Assembly (NCBI GenBank): GCA_020435335.1
Contig: JAGQZT010000080.1
Location: 1-33,263, forward strand
DNA length: 33,263 bases
Source of the DNA: Flavobacteriales bacterium
Lineage (GTDB): Bacteria; Bacteroidota; Bacteroidia; Flavobacteriales_E; Vicingaceae
Direction: 5' to 3'
Shown here one piece after another: positions 9,537-17,578 of this stretch (positions within the stretch are counted from its first letter, which is position 1; each line of letters opens with the position of its first letter). The position numbers and the translations under genes were made by a program. The notes under the pieces were generated by a model. It did no database searches and was not told the DNA's origin. It saw nothing but the letters and a program-made list of their open reading frames with translations.

Positions 9537-9750
9537 TAACGATGCTATTGAGTTTCAGTTGTCTTCCGAATACATTGAGCTGATCAAATTGCTCAAACTA
9601 TTGAATCTGGTGGAATCCGGAGCCGATGCTAAGTTAGCTATTGAAGCCGGCGAAGTGACCTGCAACGGGACTGTGGAGCTCAGAAAACGTAAGAAATTGA
9701 TCAGCGGAGACGTTGTTTCCTTCGATGATCAGGAAATTAAAATATTGTGA
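9526..9750 (+). CDS. S4-domain RNA-binding protein (YbcJ-like)
   Basis: This is a 74-residue, single-domain protein. The S4 fold pattern runs through FQLSSEYIELIKLLKLLNLV, SGADAKLAIEAGEVTCNG, then VELRKRKKLISGDVV. This matches the small stand-alone S4 proteins (YbcJ/YaaA type) thought to bind structured RNA, probably rRNA or tRNA; the exact target is unknown. The ATG at 9526 lies inside the 3' end of the hydrolase gene, with an 11-bp overlap, so the two are presumably translated from one mRNA. The phosphoribosyltransferase start follows 84 bases later. Nothing suggests truncation. Confidence 0.85.
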   Translation: MSNSNDAIEFQLSSEYIELIKLLKLLNLVESGADAKLAIEAGEVTCNGTVELRKRKKLISGDVVSFDDQEIKIL

Positions 9751-9834
9751 GAGAACATAAAATGGTTGGTTTTCGATACAAAATTCTTGCAGAATTTCAC
9801 TCAAACTGACACCATTTTTCAAATACCTAAAACG

Positions 9835-10338
9835 ATGCCTGGTAAAACCTTAATTCTAAACGAGCTGCAGATCCGGCAAAAGATCAACCGGATGGCTTAT
9901 CAGATCTATGAGGACAACTGCTTTGAGCAGGAAATCATCATCGTTGGAATTGCCAACAACGGCTACCTCCTTGCTCAGGAAATGGCCAAACAACTGAAGA
10001 AGATCGCCGACTTTAAGGTAACGCTTTCCAAACTGACCATCGATAAAGACAATCCACACAGCGAATCCGGCGAGATCAGCATCGATACCAAACAGCTAGA
10101 GGATAAAGTTGTGATCCTGGTCGATGACGTATTGAATACCGGTAAAGCGCTGATCTACGGCGTGAAGTTCCTCTTGCAATTTCCGGTGAAGAAAATGTCT
10201 ACCGCGGTGTTGGTGGACCGGAACCATAAGAAATACCCGATCGGAACGCACTACGTCGGACTGGCCCTCTCAACAACCCTGAAGAACCACATCTCCGTGG
10301 AATTCGGCCAGCAAACAATTGAGGCTTATTTGAGTTAA
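9835..10338 (+). CDS. Phosphoribosyltransferase family protein (PyrR/Hpt-like)
   Basis: The 167-residue product is a type I phosphoribosyltransferase. Its PRPP-binding loop VDDVLNTGKA lies at residues 96-105, preceded by a hydrophobic strand (VVILV) as is usual. An upstream loop IVGIANNGYLLA resembles the flexible-hood and pyrophosphate-binding region of the PyrR and hypoxanthine phosphoribosyltransferase groups. It would transfer ribose 5-phosphate from PRPP to a base, or act as a regulator; the substrate cannot be told from sequence alone. The frame extends upstream to a TTG at 9766, but the ATG at 9835 gives a normal N-terminus and family length. A small AAATTC/GAATTT inverted repeat sits in the leader. 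A bidirectional terminator follows. Confidence 0.85.
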   Translation: MPGKTLILNELQIRQKINRMAYQIYEDNCFEQEIIIVGIANNGYLLAQEMAKQLKKIADFKVTLSKLTIDKDNPHSESGEISIDTKQLEDKVVILVDDVLNTGKALIYGVKFLLQFPVKKMSTAVLVDRNHKKYPIGTHYVGLALSTTLKNHISVEFGQQTIEAYLS

Positions 10339-10366
10339 TCATATTTATCAAGTATCTATTTCGCAT

Positions 10367-10394
10367 AAAAAAAGCCGCTCAATAAGCGGCTTTT
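10367..10394. terminator. Bidirectional terminator between convergent genes
   Basis: The arms AAAAGCCGCT and AGCGGCTTTT around a CAATA loop have an A-run on the left and T on the right, so the hairpin can end both the phosphoribosyltransferase transcript (+) and the PKD-protein transcript (-). Confidence 0.9.
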
Positions 10395-10412
10395 CTAGTT
10401 CTAGTGGTTGTG

Positions 10413-13034
10413 TTACTTCAGTAAGGTCACATAACCGGTAATCAGTTTGTTTTCATGGCTACATACATCGGTAAAGCGTAATTCGTAGAAGTACACGCCC
10501 GGATCGTGTCCGCCTCCATCCCAGTGCTCGTCCGCATCGGAGCCTTCGTACACTTTAGTTCCCCAGCGGTTGAAGATCTTCAGGCTGTAGGATTCCGACA
10601 GGTCGATACCGGTAATCACCAGTTCATCATTCATGCCGTCGCCATTCGGCGTAAACACGTTCGGAACAATACTGGCTGTTTCGGACAACTCCACAAAGGT
10701 TACCTCATTGCTAAACGTTTTTACGATGTTACACAAGTAATTGTAAGCCGTTAATGTGATGGTGTATGTTCCCGGATCGGTAAACAGGTAGTTGATCGAA
10801 TCCACATTAAAGAACTGTGTACCGTCACCCATGTTCCAGTAGATGGAATCGATGTTCTGTCCGTTGATCTTCAGCTGAACATCGAACGAATCGGCCTCAC
10901 AAGGTGCCGGCGGATCGAAATCGAGCGATGCCGTGAATGTTGGTGCCTGAACCAGTTCCACATTAAAGAACGCCGTATCGGCAATGTTACAGGTACTGGA
11001 ATCGATGGCTACGTACATCACGGTATAAATACCAACGTTGCTGTACGTATAGGCCGGATTGGTTTGCGTTGATGTTCCGGAACCGTCACCGAAATCCCAA
11101 TAACTGTTCGGTGGTGCAGGACTGTTTCCGGTAAAGTTCACCACAAACGGTGTAGTACATAACAGGATGTTCGGCGGTACTACGGCATTCACCGTGGTCT
11201 TAACCGGGTTAAAATAAACCGTATCCGTAATGGTCTTCGAGTTGTTGCAGGTAAAGTCGTAAGCCTGGAAGGTGACAATGTACACACCCGGCGTGACATA
11301 GGTATAGGTCACGGACGTATCGTTGATGAACTGGCTGCCATCTCCCATATTCCAGTAAATGGAATCTGCTCCCGAACCGGTAAAGTCCAGTTGAATGGTT
11401 AAACTATCCACACACGGATCGTAAGGCGGGAATGTAAATTGAGCATCCAGTGTATCGGCCTGGCTGACCGTTACCGTAAAGTATGCCGTATCGGCAATGT
11501 TACAGGTACTGGAATCGATGACCACATAAGTCACCGTATAGGTACCGGTATCGGCATAAGTATACATCGGATTAGCTGCTGTATCAATACCTAATCCATC
11601 ACCAAAATCCCAATAGCTTTGAGGAGGAGTCGGTGTATTTCCGGTAAAGTTCACGTTGTATGGGGCAGAGCAAAGTTCCACATCCGGTGGTGGTGATGCG
11701 GTTACGGAAGTAACTACCGGATTGAAATAAACCGTATCGGTTAAGGTATACATGTTACTACATACCGTATCATAGGCTTCGAGTGTTACAATGTATGTGC
11801 CCGGCGTCGTATAGGTATAAGTCACGGAAGTATCGTTAAAGAACTGGGCGCCATTCCCCATGCTCCAGTAGAGCGAATCCGCTCCCGAACCGGTAAAGTC
11901 CAGTTGAATGGTTAAACTGTCCACACAAGGATCGTAAGGTGGGAAATAGAATTGAGCATCGAGTGAATCATTCTGAATGATATCGACATTAAAGTATGCG
12001 GTATCCGTAGGAATACAAGCTGCTGAATCAATCGCAACGTACATCACGACGTATGATCCCGTATCAGCATAGGTATATGTCGGATTTGTCGCCGTATCGA
12101 TTCCGATACCGTCTCCGAAATCCCAGTAGCTGTTCGGTGGTGGATTAGAGCCTGCCGAGAAGTTCACCGTATATGGTTGTCCGCATAGCGTAATATCGGA
12201 AGGCACATTGGCCTGGGCAGCATCTACGGTTCCGTTAGAAGAGAAACTTCCTGCTTCCAGGAATACTCCTGAATCGTACAGAGCATCACCGGCATCGGCT
12301 ATCGCCAGCTTAATGTGGTACTGCACGCCACACTGTACAATCCCGATAGCTGTTAAACGGGTGGTATATCCATCAAACTGTACGGACTGTGGTCCGGTGT
12401 TTCCGGTATTATCGACATAGTAAGAAGGGTTTGATCCCGAGTTCACATTATCGATGGTTACCGGTGTTGTAGTGCCCGGAACCAAGGCGATATTGATCGC
12501 TCCGTTGGAATACGGACCGGCAATACCGGGGCCACTTAAGAAGAACCCGAAAGCATCGTTATACCCTGCATTTACATATTCGGGGTATTCTTCCGAACCG
12601 AAGATGTAGTCGAAGTTGATCGTATCTCCGGTCGGGATAAAATCGAACTCCAGTACAGCCTGGTCATAAACGGTAACCCCTCCTCCAACTAAAGCCTGTA
12701 AATCAGGATCGACACTAACAGCTCCCGTCCCTCCTACATTGGAAGATCCCGAGTTGTTTGGCCCTACAGCCACGGAAACATCTCCTGAAGCCATCACCAC
12801 CCCGGAATCAATTCCCAAAAAAGGGTTGGTGTTTAAGGCATTGAACTCACCGATCTGTGGGTTGGACACGTTTCCGGCAACACCGTTAAACGTAATGTTA
12901 CTTGCAGTAACACCCGCTCCCAGTAATACATTTTGAACATAGTAATTAACTGTATTGGTATTGTTTGTTACCAATTGCGAAAAAGCATTCGTAAATGAAA
13001 CAAGGGCTACCAAAGCCAATAGAGACTTTCTCAT
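10413..13034 (-). CDS. Secreted choice-of-anchor L / PKD-repeat protein with T9SS type B C-terminal domain
   Basis: The 873-residue protein starts with a Sec signal peptide (MRKSLLALVALVSFTNAFSQ). Residues ~25-270 look like a choice-of-anchor-L domain, with YIFGSEEYPEYV and FGFFLSGPGI. Residues ~278-780 hold three pairs of PKD-like domains, alternating SYWDFGDG units with YW(S/N)MG(D/N)G units and ending each in a YTYxxxGxY strand. The last ~87 residues (PNVFTPNGDGMNDEL, IFNRWGTKVYE, GVYFYELRFTD) are the gliding-motility-associated C-terminal domain used for type IX secretion. The product is therefore expected to be exported and held at or released from the cell surface, perhaps as an adhesin. 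Six evenly placed Cys in the PKD pairs may form disulfides. The pairs repeat at 513 bp at DNA level. Confidence 0.9.
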   Translation of the reverse strand: MRKSLLALVALVSFTNAFSQLVTNNTNTVNYYVQNVLLGAGVTASNITFNGVAGNVSNPQIGEFNALNTNPFLGIDSGVVMASGDVSVAVGPNNSGSSNVGGTGAVSVDPDLQALVGGGVTVYDQAVLEFDFIPTGDTINFDYIFGSEEYPEYVNAGYNDAFGFFLSGPGIAGPYSNGAINIALVPGTTTPVTIDNVNSGSNPSYYVDNTGNTGPQSVQFDGYTTRLTAIGIVQCGVQYHIKLAIADAGDALYDSGVFLEAGSFSSNGTVDAAQANVPSDITLCGQPYTVNFSAGSNPPPNSYWDFGDGIGIDTATNPTYTYADTGSYVVMYVAIDSAACIPTDTAYFNVDIIQNDSLDAQFYFPPYDPCVDSLTIQLDFTGSGADSLYWSMGNGAQFFNDTSVTYTYTTPGTYIVTLEAYDTVCSNMYTLTDTVYFNPVVTSVTASPPPDVELCSAPYNVNFTGNTPTPPQSYWDFGDGLGIDTAANPMYTYADTGTYTVTYVVIDSSTCNIADTAYFTVTVSQADTLDAQFTFPPYDPCVDSLTIQLDFTGSGADSIYWNMGDGSQFINDTSVTYTYVTPGVYIVTFQAYDFTCNNSKTITDTVYFNPVKTTVNAVVPPNILLCTTPFVVNFTGNSPAPPNSYWDFGDGSGTSTQTNPAYTYSNVGIYTVMYVAIDSSTCNIADTAFFNVELVQAPTFTASLDFDPPAPCEADSFDVQLKINGQNIDSIYWNMGDGTQFFNVDSINYLFTDPGTYTITLTAYNYLCNIVKTFSNEVTFVELSETASIVPNVFTPNGDGMNDELVITGIDLSESYSLKIFNRWGTKVYEGSDADEHWDGGGHDPGVYFYELRFTDVCSHENKLITGYVTLLK
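10970..12210 (-). repeat. 513-bp tandem repeats encoding PKD-domain pairs
   Basis: Matching DNA blocks recur at a 513-bp (171-codon) step. A GGAATCGATG block at 10998 recurs at 11511, and a GGATCGTAAGG-type block at 11416 recurs at 11929 within longer near-identical stretches. About 2.4 units are visible, in frame throughout. The similarity suggests fairly recent duplication or gene conversion within the cargo gene. Confidence 0.75.
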
Positions 13035-13096
13035 TCTAGTATGGTTTAATTAGATGTGTGCTAATACAGACTGAACTGTACCTATAAAAGTTGCAC

Positions 13097-13129
13097 CAAA
13101 ATAGTTAAAATAGTTGATTTTTCATCAAA
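13097..13129 (-). promoter_or_regulatory. Possible promoter of the PKD-protein gene
   Basis: On the minus strand a TTTG at 13129-13126 is followed 22 bases later by TATTTTG at 13103-13097, one base short of TAnnTTTG. It lies 63 bases before the start codon. The match is imperfect, so this is only a candidate. Confidence 0.3.
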
Positions 13130-13153
13130 TAAATTGAGATAAAAATTAGGGTT

Positions 13154-13792
13154 CTAGCCTTGCTTTTTGAAAAATTGGCAAATCCCGGTGATCCCACAGG
13201 ATTCACACTCCGGTCGGCGGGCTTTACAGACATACCTGCCGTGCAGGATGAGCCAGTGATGCGCAAAGGGAATCACATCTTCGGGAATGTAACGGATCAG
13301 TTGTTTCTCGGCTTCCAACGGAGTTTTGGCATTGGTGGTCAGGCCAATCCGGTCGGCTACCCGAAACACGTGGGTATCTACAGCCATGGCCGGTTTGTTG
13401 TAAATCACGCTGGCTACCACATTGGCCGTTTTCCGACCCACTCCGGGCATTTTTTGAAGGTCTTTAATATCCGGAGGGACCACACTGTTGAAGTCGTTTA
13501 CCAGCATCTTGGCCATGCCGACCAGATGCTTCGCTTTATTATTGGGATAGCTGATGCTTTTAATGTAATGGAAAACTTCTTCCACATCCGCTTCAGCCAA
13601 TGATTCCGGTTCGGGAAACCGGCGAAACAAATCCCGGGTAACGATATTTACCCGTTTGTCGGTACATTGCGCAGAAAGAATCACTGCCACCAACAATTCG
13701 TAAGGAGTTGAGTAGTTCAGTTCCGTTTCGGGATTGGGATTATGTTCCCTGAAGTAATCAATAAAGATCTGGTACCGCTCTTTTTTTGTCAT
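13154..13792 (-). CDS. nth: Endonuclease III (base-excision repair glycosylase/AP lyase)
   Basis: The 212-residue enzyme removes oxidised pyrimidines from DNA and cuts at the abasic site. The helix-hairpin-helix MPGVGRKTANVV contains the catalytic Lys121, and VDTHVFRV contains the catalytic Asp139, at the same spacing as in the E. coli enzyme. The iron-sulfur cluster ligands are complete: C189-x6-C196-x2-C199-x5-C205. Length is normal. It is divergent from the membrane-protein gene at 13850 with only 57 bases between them, and lies 119 bases upstream of the PKD-protein gene on the same strand. No functional link to either neighbour is evident. Confidence 0.97.
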   Translation of the reverse strand: MTKKERYQIFIDYFREHNPNPETELNYSTPYELLVAVILSAQCTDKRVNIVTRDLFRRFPEPESLAEADVEEVFHYIKSISYPNNKAKHLVGMAKMLVNDFNSVVPPDIKDLQKMPGVGRKTANVVASVIYNKPAMAVDTHVFRVADRIGLTTNAKTPLEAEKQLIRYIPEDVIPFAHHWLILHGRYVCKARRPECESCGITGICQFFKKQG

Positions 13793-13849
13793 AAAGCAAA
13801 AATACGTTTTTCAGCTATTAATAATTGACTACTTTTATTCTTGCTTCTT

Positions 13850-15154
13850 ATGGTTGAATTTATTCTGAGCATATTTTACTTTCTCGTTTTTTGCTTCATC
13901 ATAGGCAAAACACGCTTTTTCAGCGATTCCGGGATTCCGGGATTTTGGGTGTACGCTTTGTTCGGCCTCAAGGTCATTGTCAGTATTTTTCTCACTGCCA
14001 TATACACACATTACTATACGGACCGGGAAACTGCAGATATTTTTAAGTATTTTGATGATAGTCGGGTTCTATTCGATGCCCTTAAACAAAATCCGGGAGA
14101 TTACCTGAAAATGATCTTCGGATTCAGCGACCAACACCTGCATGACACTTATTATGCGCATATGTCGCACTGGACGCGCCCTTATTCTTCCGACCTCTTC
14201 AGCGACAGCCACATTATCATTCGGCTCAATGCGTTTATTCGCTTGTTTTCCTTCGGGCATTTCCAGGTGCACAATGTGGTTTTTAATTTCATCTCTTTTA
14301 CCGGTTTAGTTGCTATCTACAAGGCCTTTAAGCCCTTCCTTCCCGGAAAAGAAAGGCTATTATACCTGATTATTGCTCTAACACCTTCCCTTCTTTTTTG
14401 GGGATCCGGCCTGTTAAAAGAGAGCCTGATCTTATTTGCCCTGGGGTTCTTTTTACTCCACTTTTTTCGGTTTTCAAAAGCATCCGGTTATAAATCCCTG
14501 CTCTGGATGTTCGGTGCGGCAAGCATCCTTTTGTTTACGAAATTTTACCTGCTTGTCGCCCTCTTCATTCCTGTGATCCATTACTTCATATCATCTAAGT
14601 GGAACTGGAAGACCGGATACTCATTTTTGCTGTCGACATTTGTTTTCGTAGTCATCGTGAGTATTTTACCGTATTTCCATGAAAATCTGGACATCATCCG
14701 GCAGATCATCATCAAACAACAAACATTCTCCCGCTTCATCGCAGAAGTTCCCGCTTCAAGTGGATTTCATATCCCGGAACTGGAAAACGGATTTTCTTTA
14801 CTCATTTATGCTCCAAATGCCCTGCTAATTACCATTATCCGTCCTTATCCCTGGGAATGCTCGAGCAGTTTCATGTACCTGAACGTGATGGAAAACATCC
14901 TTTTTCTAGCCGGAATTGTGTTGGTACTCCGTTATTATGCTAAACCTTCCCGGGAATCGAAAAGACTTCTGTGGTTTCTACTGACTTTCAGTTTTTCCCT
15001 GCTCCTGCTGATCGGCTATACGACTCCGGTTTTCGGCGCCATTGTAAGGTACAAAATTCCGGCCCTCCTCTTTTTATTTACAGCACTTTTAGTACTATTG
15101 GACCTCGAAAAATTAAAGTCAAAATTTCACCTGCTTAATAAATTTCTATCATGA
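13850..15154 (+). CDS. Polytopic membrane protein of unknown function
   Basis: The 434-residue product is very hydrophobic, with about ten or more probable membrane segments, beginning with VEFILSIFYFLVFCFIIG and ending with LLFLFTALLVLLDL. A longer soluble loop between the second and third segments contains Asp/Tyr/His-rich sequence (DDSRVLFDALKQNPGDYLKM). The motif LTPSLLFWGSGLLKES resembles one found in EpsG/Wzy-like polymerases and related glycan membrane enzymes, so a role in surface polysaccharide is possible but unproven. I do not recognise a specific family. The ATG at 13850 is preferred over an in-frame TTG 9 bases earlier. The stop codon overlaps the start of the amidohydrolase gene as ATGA, which implies coupled translation. 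Confidence 0.75.
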   Translation: MVEFILSIFYFLVFCFIIGKTRFFSDSGIPGFWVYALFGLKVIVSIFLTAIYTHYYTDRETADIFKYFDDSRVLFDALKQNPGDYLKMIFGFSDQHLHDTYYAHMSHWTRPYSSDLFSDSHIIIRLNAFIRLFSFGHFQVHNVVFNFISFTGLVAIYKAFKPFLPGKERLLYLIIALTPSLLFWGSGLLKESLILFALGFFLLHFFRFSKASGYKSLLWMFGAASILLFTKFYLLVALFIPVIHYFISSKWNWKTGYSFLLSTFVFVVIVSILPYFHENLDIIRQIIIKQQTFSRFIAEVPASSGFHIPELENGFSLLIYAPNALLITIIRPYPWECSSSFMYLNVMENILFLAGIVLVLRYYAKPSRESKRLLWFLLTFSFSLLLLIGYTTPVFGAIVRYKIPALLFLFTALLVLLDLEKLKSKFHLLNKFLS

Positions 15155-16866
15155 ATCACTTAAAAACCGGATGCTTATTGTTACTCCCGATCTTCCTCCT
15201 GAATTCCTGCGTTACCACGGAAGAAATGGATCTGCTCATCCATAATGCAAAAATATATACCGTGAACGATGCTTTTGATGTTCAGGAAGCGATGGTGATT
15301 AAAGACGGAATAATTGTGGATATCGGCCCTCAAAATGAAATTCTCAACAAATACACGGCTAAGGAAGTTGTCGATGCGGGTAAAAAACCGATTTATCCCG
15401 GGTTTATTGATGCTCATTGCCACTTTGTCGGCTATGCACAAAACCTGAATGAAGTGAATCTGGTCGGAACCTCTTCTTTCGAAGAGGTTGTGGAACGTGT
15501 GTCAGCCTTCGCCCAAACAAACCAAAGTGAGTGGATCGTTGGACGAGGTTGGGATCAAAATGACTGGGAAGTTAAAGAGTTTCCTATGAATGACCTACTG
15601 GACTCCCTCTTTCCCTCCACTCCCGTTTTCCTGACCCGCATCGATGGTCATGCCGCTCTTGCAAACAGTACCGCACTAAACCGGGCCGGCATTGATCACA
15701 ATACCCGGGTGGATGGCGGTATCATTACCTTCAAGGTGCTTCAGAATAACACCATGAAGACGATTGAGAGCAGCGAATTAACCGATTACAGTCAACTTCA
15801 CCCGAAACCTACGGGAATTCTGATTGATAACGCCGTTAATCTGGTCAGCTCCAAAATCCCCGGCGCTTCACAGGATCAGCTCAGGAAATCCTTACTGAAA
15901 GCACAACAAAATTTAGTTGCCGTCGGACTTACCACTGTTGATGATGCCGGACTTGACCGGCAGGTTATCGAATTGATCGAGCACATGCAAGCGGATGGTG
16001 ATCTGAAACTGAAAGTATATGCGATGATCAGCGGCACGAAAGAAATGCTGGAGCATTACCTGGAAGCAGGACCGCATAAAACAAAAAAATTGAACGTTTG
16101 CTCGTTTAAATTCTATGCCGACGGAGCTCTTGGCTCGAGAGGTGCCTGCCTCCTGGAACCTTATTCGGATATTCTGGAACAACTCCACCACGGTTTGTTA
16201 ACCACCAACCAGACGTTCTTCGAAACTTACGCACCGTTACTCTATGAAAAAGGGTTTCAAATGAACACCCATTGCATCGGGGATTCTGCCAACAGAATGA
16301 TCCTGAACATTTATGCCAAAGTGCTCGGTGGTGTAAATGATAAACGCTGGCGGATTGAACATGCACAAGTGGTTCATCCCGCCGATCTGGAAAAATTCAA
16401 AGCTTTCACCATCATTCCTTCTGTGCAACCCACCCACGCAACATCCGATATGTACTGGGCTCAGGATCGCCTGGGAGAAGAACGGGTAAAAAGCGCTTAT
16501 GCTTATAACGACTTATTAAGTCAAAACGGATTACTGGCTCTGGGAACGGATTTTCCGGTTGAAGGCATTAATCCGATGAACACCTTCTATGCCGCCGTGG
16601 TTCGCAAAGATCTAAACGGATTCCCGGAGAATGGCTATCAGGTAAACAATGCCTTATCCCGAAAAGACGCCCTGAAAGGAATAACCATCTGGGCAGCCAT
16701 CGCAAACTTCGAAGAAAACGAAAAAGGCAGCCTGGAAATCGGGAAAGCGGCTGATTTTGTGATGCTGGATAACGATTTGATGGATGCTGAAGAAGCTGAT
16801 ATTCCCAACATCAGGGTGCTTTCAACATACATCGACGGTGAACGGGTTTATACCTTAAAAAAGTAA
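15151..16866 (+). CDS. Lipoprotein amidohydrolase (YtcJ-like, amidohydrolase family 3)
   Basis: The 571-residue product starts with a lipoprotein signal (LLLLPIFLLNSCVTTEE, lipobox NSC), so it is probably anchored in the outer membrane. The rest is a metal-dependent amidohydrolase. DAHCH at residues 87-91 supplies the HxH metal ligands, FKFYADGALGSRG contains Lys320 as the likely bridging ligand, and THCIGDSANR, RIEHAQVV and GTDFPVE carry the remaining His and Asp ligands. The order and text of these motifs match the YtcJ group, whose natural substrates are largely unknown. Most YtcJ-like proteins act on small amide or N-formyl compounds; the lipoprotein form here is notable. It overlaps the upstream membrane-protein gene by 4 bp. 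Confidence 0.9.
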   Translation: MNHLKTGCLLLLPIFLLNSCVTTEEMDLLIHNAKIYTVNDAFDVQEAMVIKDGIIVDIGPQNEILNKYTAKEVVDAGKKPIYPGFIDAHCHFVGYAQNLNEVNLVGTSSFEEVVERVSAFAQTNQSEWIVGRGWDQNDWEVKEFPMNDLLDSLFPSTPVFLTRIDGHAALANSTALNRAGIDHNTRVDGGIITFKVLQNNTMKTIESSELTDYSQLHPKPTGILIDNAVNLVSSKIPGASQDQLRKSLLKAQQNLVAVGLTTVDDAGLDRQVIELIEHMQADGDLKLKVYAMISGTKEMLEHYLEAGPHKTKKLNVCSFKFYADGALGSRGACLLEPYSDILEQLHHGLLTTNQTFFETYAPLLYEKGFQMNTHCIGDSANRMILNIYAKVLGGVNDKRWRIEHAQVVHPADLEKFKAFTIIPSVQPTHATSDMYWAQDRLGEERVKSAYAYNDLLSQNGLLALGTDFPVEGINPMNTFYAAVVRKDLNGFPENGYQVNNALSRKDALKGITIWAAIANFEENEKGSLEIGKAADFVMLDNDLMDAEEADIPNIRVLSTYIDGERVYTLKK

Positions 16867-16898
16867 GATTAATGCTTTATTCTTATCGATGATTTAAA

Positions 16899-16906
16899 TA
16901 GTTTTG
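16899..16906 (+). promoter_or_regulatory. -7 promoter element for the CAP-domain gene
   Basis: TAGTTTTG matches TAnnTTTG exactly, 32 bases after the amidohydrolase stop codon. Its last three bases are a TTG that is in frame with the CAP-domain gene, so use as a promoter would exclude that TTG as the start codon. Confidence 0.5.
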
Positions 16907-16924
16907 CCGACTAAAACATCTGGT

Positions 16925-17578
16925 TTGGCAAGAGTCCGCATACTTCATCTTCTACTAATACTTATCTTCACAGTTTCCCTGCAGGCTCAGAAGATTACCC
17001 CTTTCAGTTCCTGGACTTCCAATGAACTGAAAGATGCCAATACCGGAAAGTACATCAAAGAGTTATCCTTTCAGGAGAAAAAGATCATTTTTTACGTCAA
17101 TTTAGCCCGAATGGATGGGAAGCGTTTCGCCGAAACCTACTTAAAAGACTATGTCGAGGATGAAAGAATCCCGAAGAACAAGTATTATCGATCACTGGTC
17201 AAGACCCTGAACGAACAGCCTCCTCTCCCCATCCTCCATTTTGAGGAAGATCTCTACAAAGAAGCCGAAAAACATGCAAAAGAAATGGGTAAAACCGGAA
17301 AAAAAGGCCACCGCTCCGCCGGACACAAGAGCTTTGAGGAACGCATGGAAAAACACCGGGAGCGCTATAGCAAACTCAAAGAAGTGAATCAGTACGGATA
17401 TCCGGATGCCTTATCCATTGTGGTTGACCTGTTGATTGATGATGATAAAGAGAGTCTGATTCAACGCAAAACCTTATTAAATGAAGATTTCAGGTATATC
17501 GGAGTAGCGATCAGGGCACATAAGGAATATACCGTGAATACCTCCTTCCTGCTTGGCGGAGCATTATTGAGCGATTAA
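16925..17578 (+). CDS. Secreted CAP-domain (SCP/PR1-like) protein
   Basis: From the TTG at 16925 the product has 217 residues and opens with a clean signal peptide, MARVRILHLLLILIFTVSLQAQ. No ATG exists before the mature domain, so the start must be a non-ATG codon; an in-frame TTG at 16904 coincides with a -7 promoter element and seems less likely. The CAP fold is seen as FYVNLARMDGKRFAETYL, LPILHFEEDLYKEAEKHAKEM, GHRSAGHKSFEERM and the C-terminal LLNEDFRYIGVAIRAH. Proteins of this type are exported and of varied, often unknown function. The usual second conserved His before the LLN motif appears to be replaced by Gln (IQRKTLLN). The stop codon overlaps the convergent nusB stop. Confidence 0.8.
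   Translation: MARVRILHLLLILIFTVSLQAQKITPFSSWTSNELKDANTGKYIKELSFQEKKIIFYVNLARMDGKRFAETYLKDYVEDERIPKNKYYRSLVKTLNEQPPLPILHFEEDLYKEAEKHAKEMGKTGKKGHRSAGHKSFEERMEKHRERYSKLKEVNQYGYPDALSIVVDLLIDDDKESLIQRKTLLNEDFRYIGVAIRAHKEYTVNTSFLLGGALLSD

Noticed and set aside
9766-9834. Longer N-terminus for the phosphoribosyltransferase from a TTG at 9766
   Set aside because: The ATG at 9835 gives the usual family length, and the added residues look like noncoding leader.
10970-12210. Repeats as a CRISPR array or mobile element
   Set aside because: The 513-bp units are in frame within one gene and encode PKD domains; there are no short spaced repeats, inverted ends or transposase.
13160-13603. 147-codon open frame opposite nth
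   Set aside because: It is the mirror of a well-supported gene, has no recognisable domain or start signal, and contains atypical composition.
13797-13804. TATTTTTG on the minus strand just upstream of nth as its promoter
   Set aside because: Transcription would start at or after the nth ATG, and no suitable later start codon exists.
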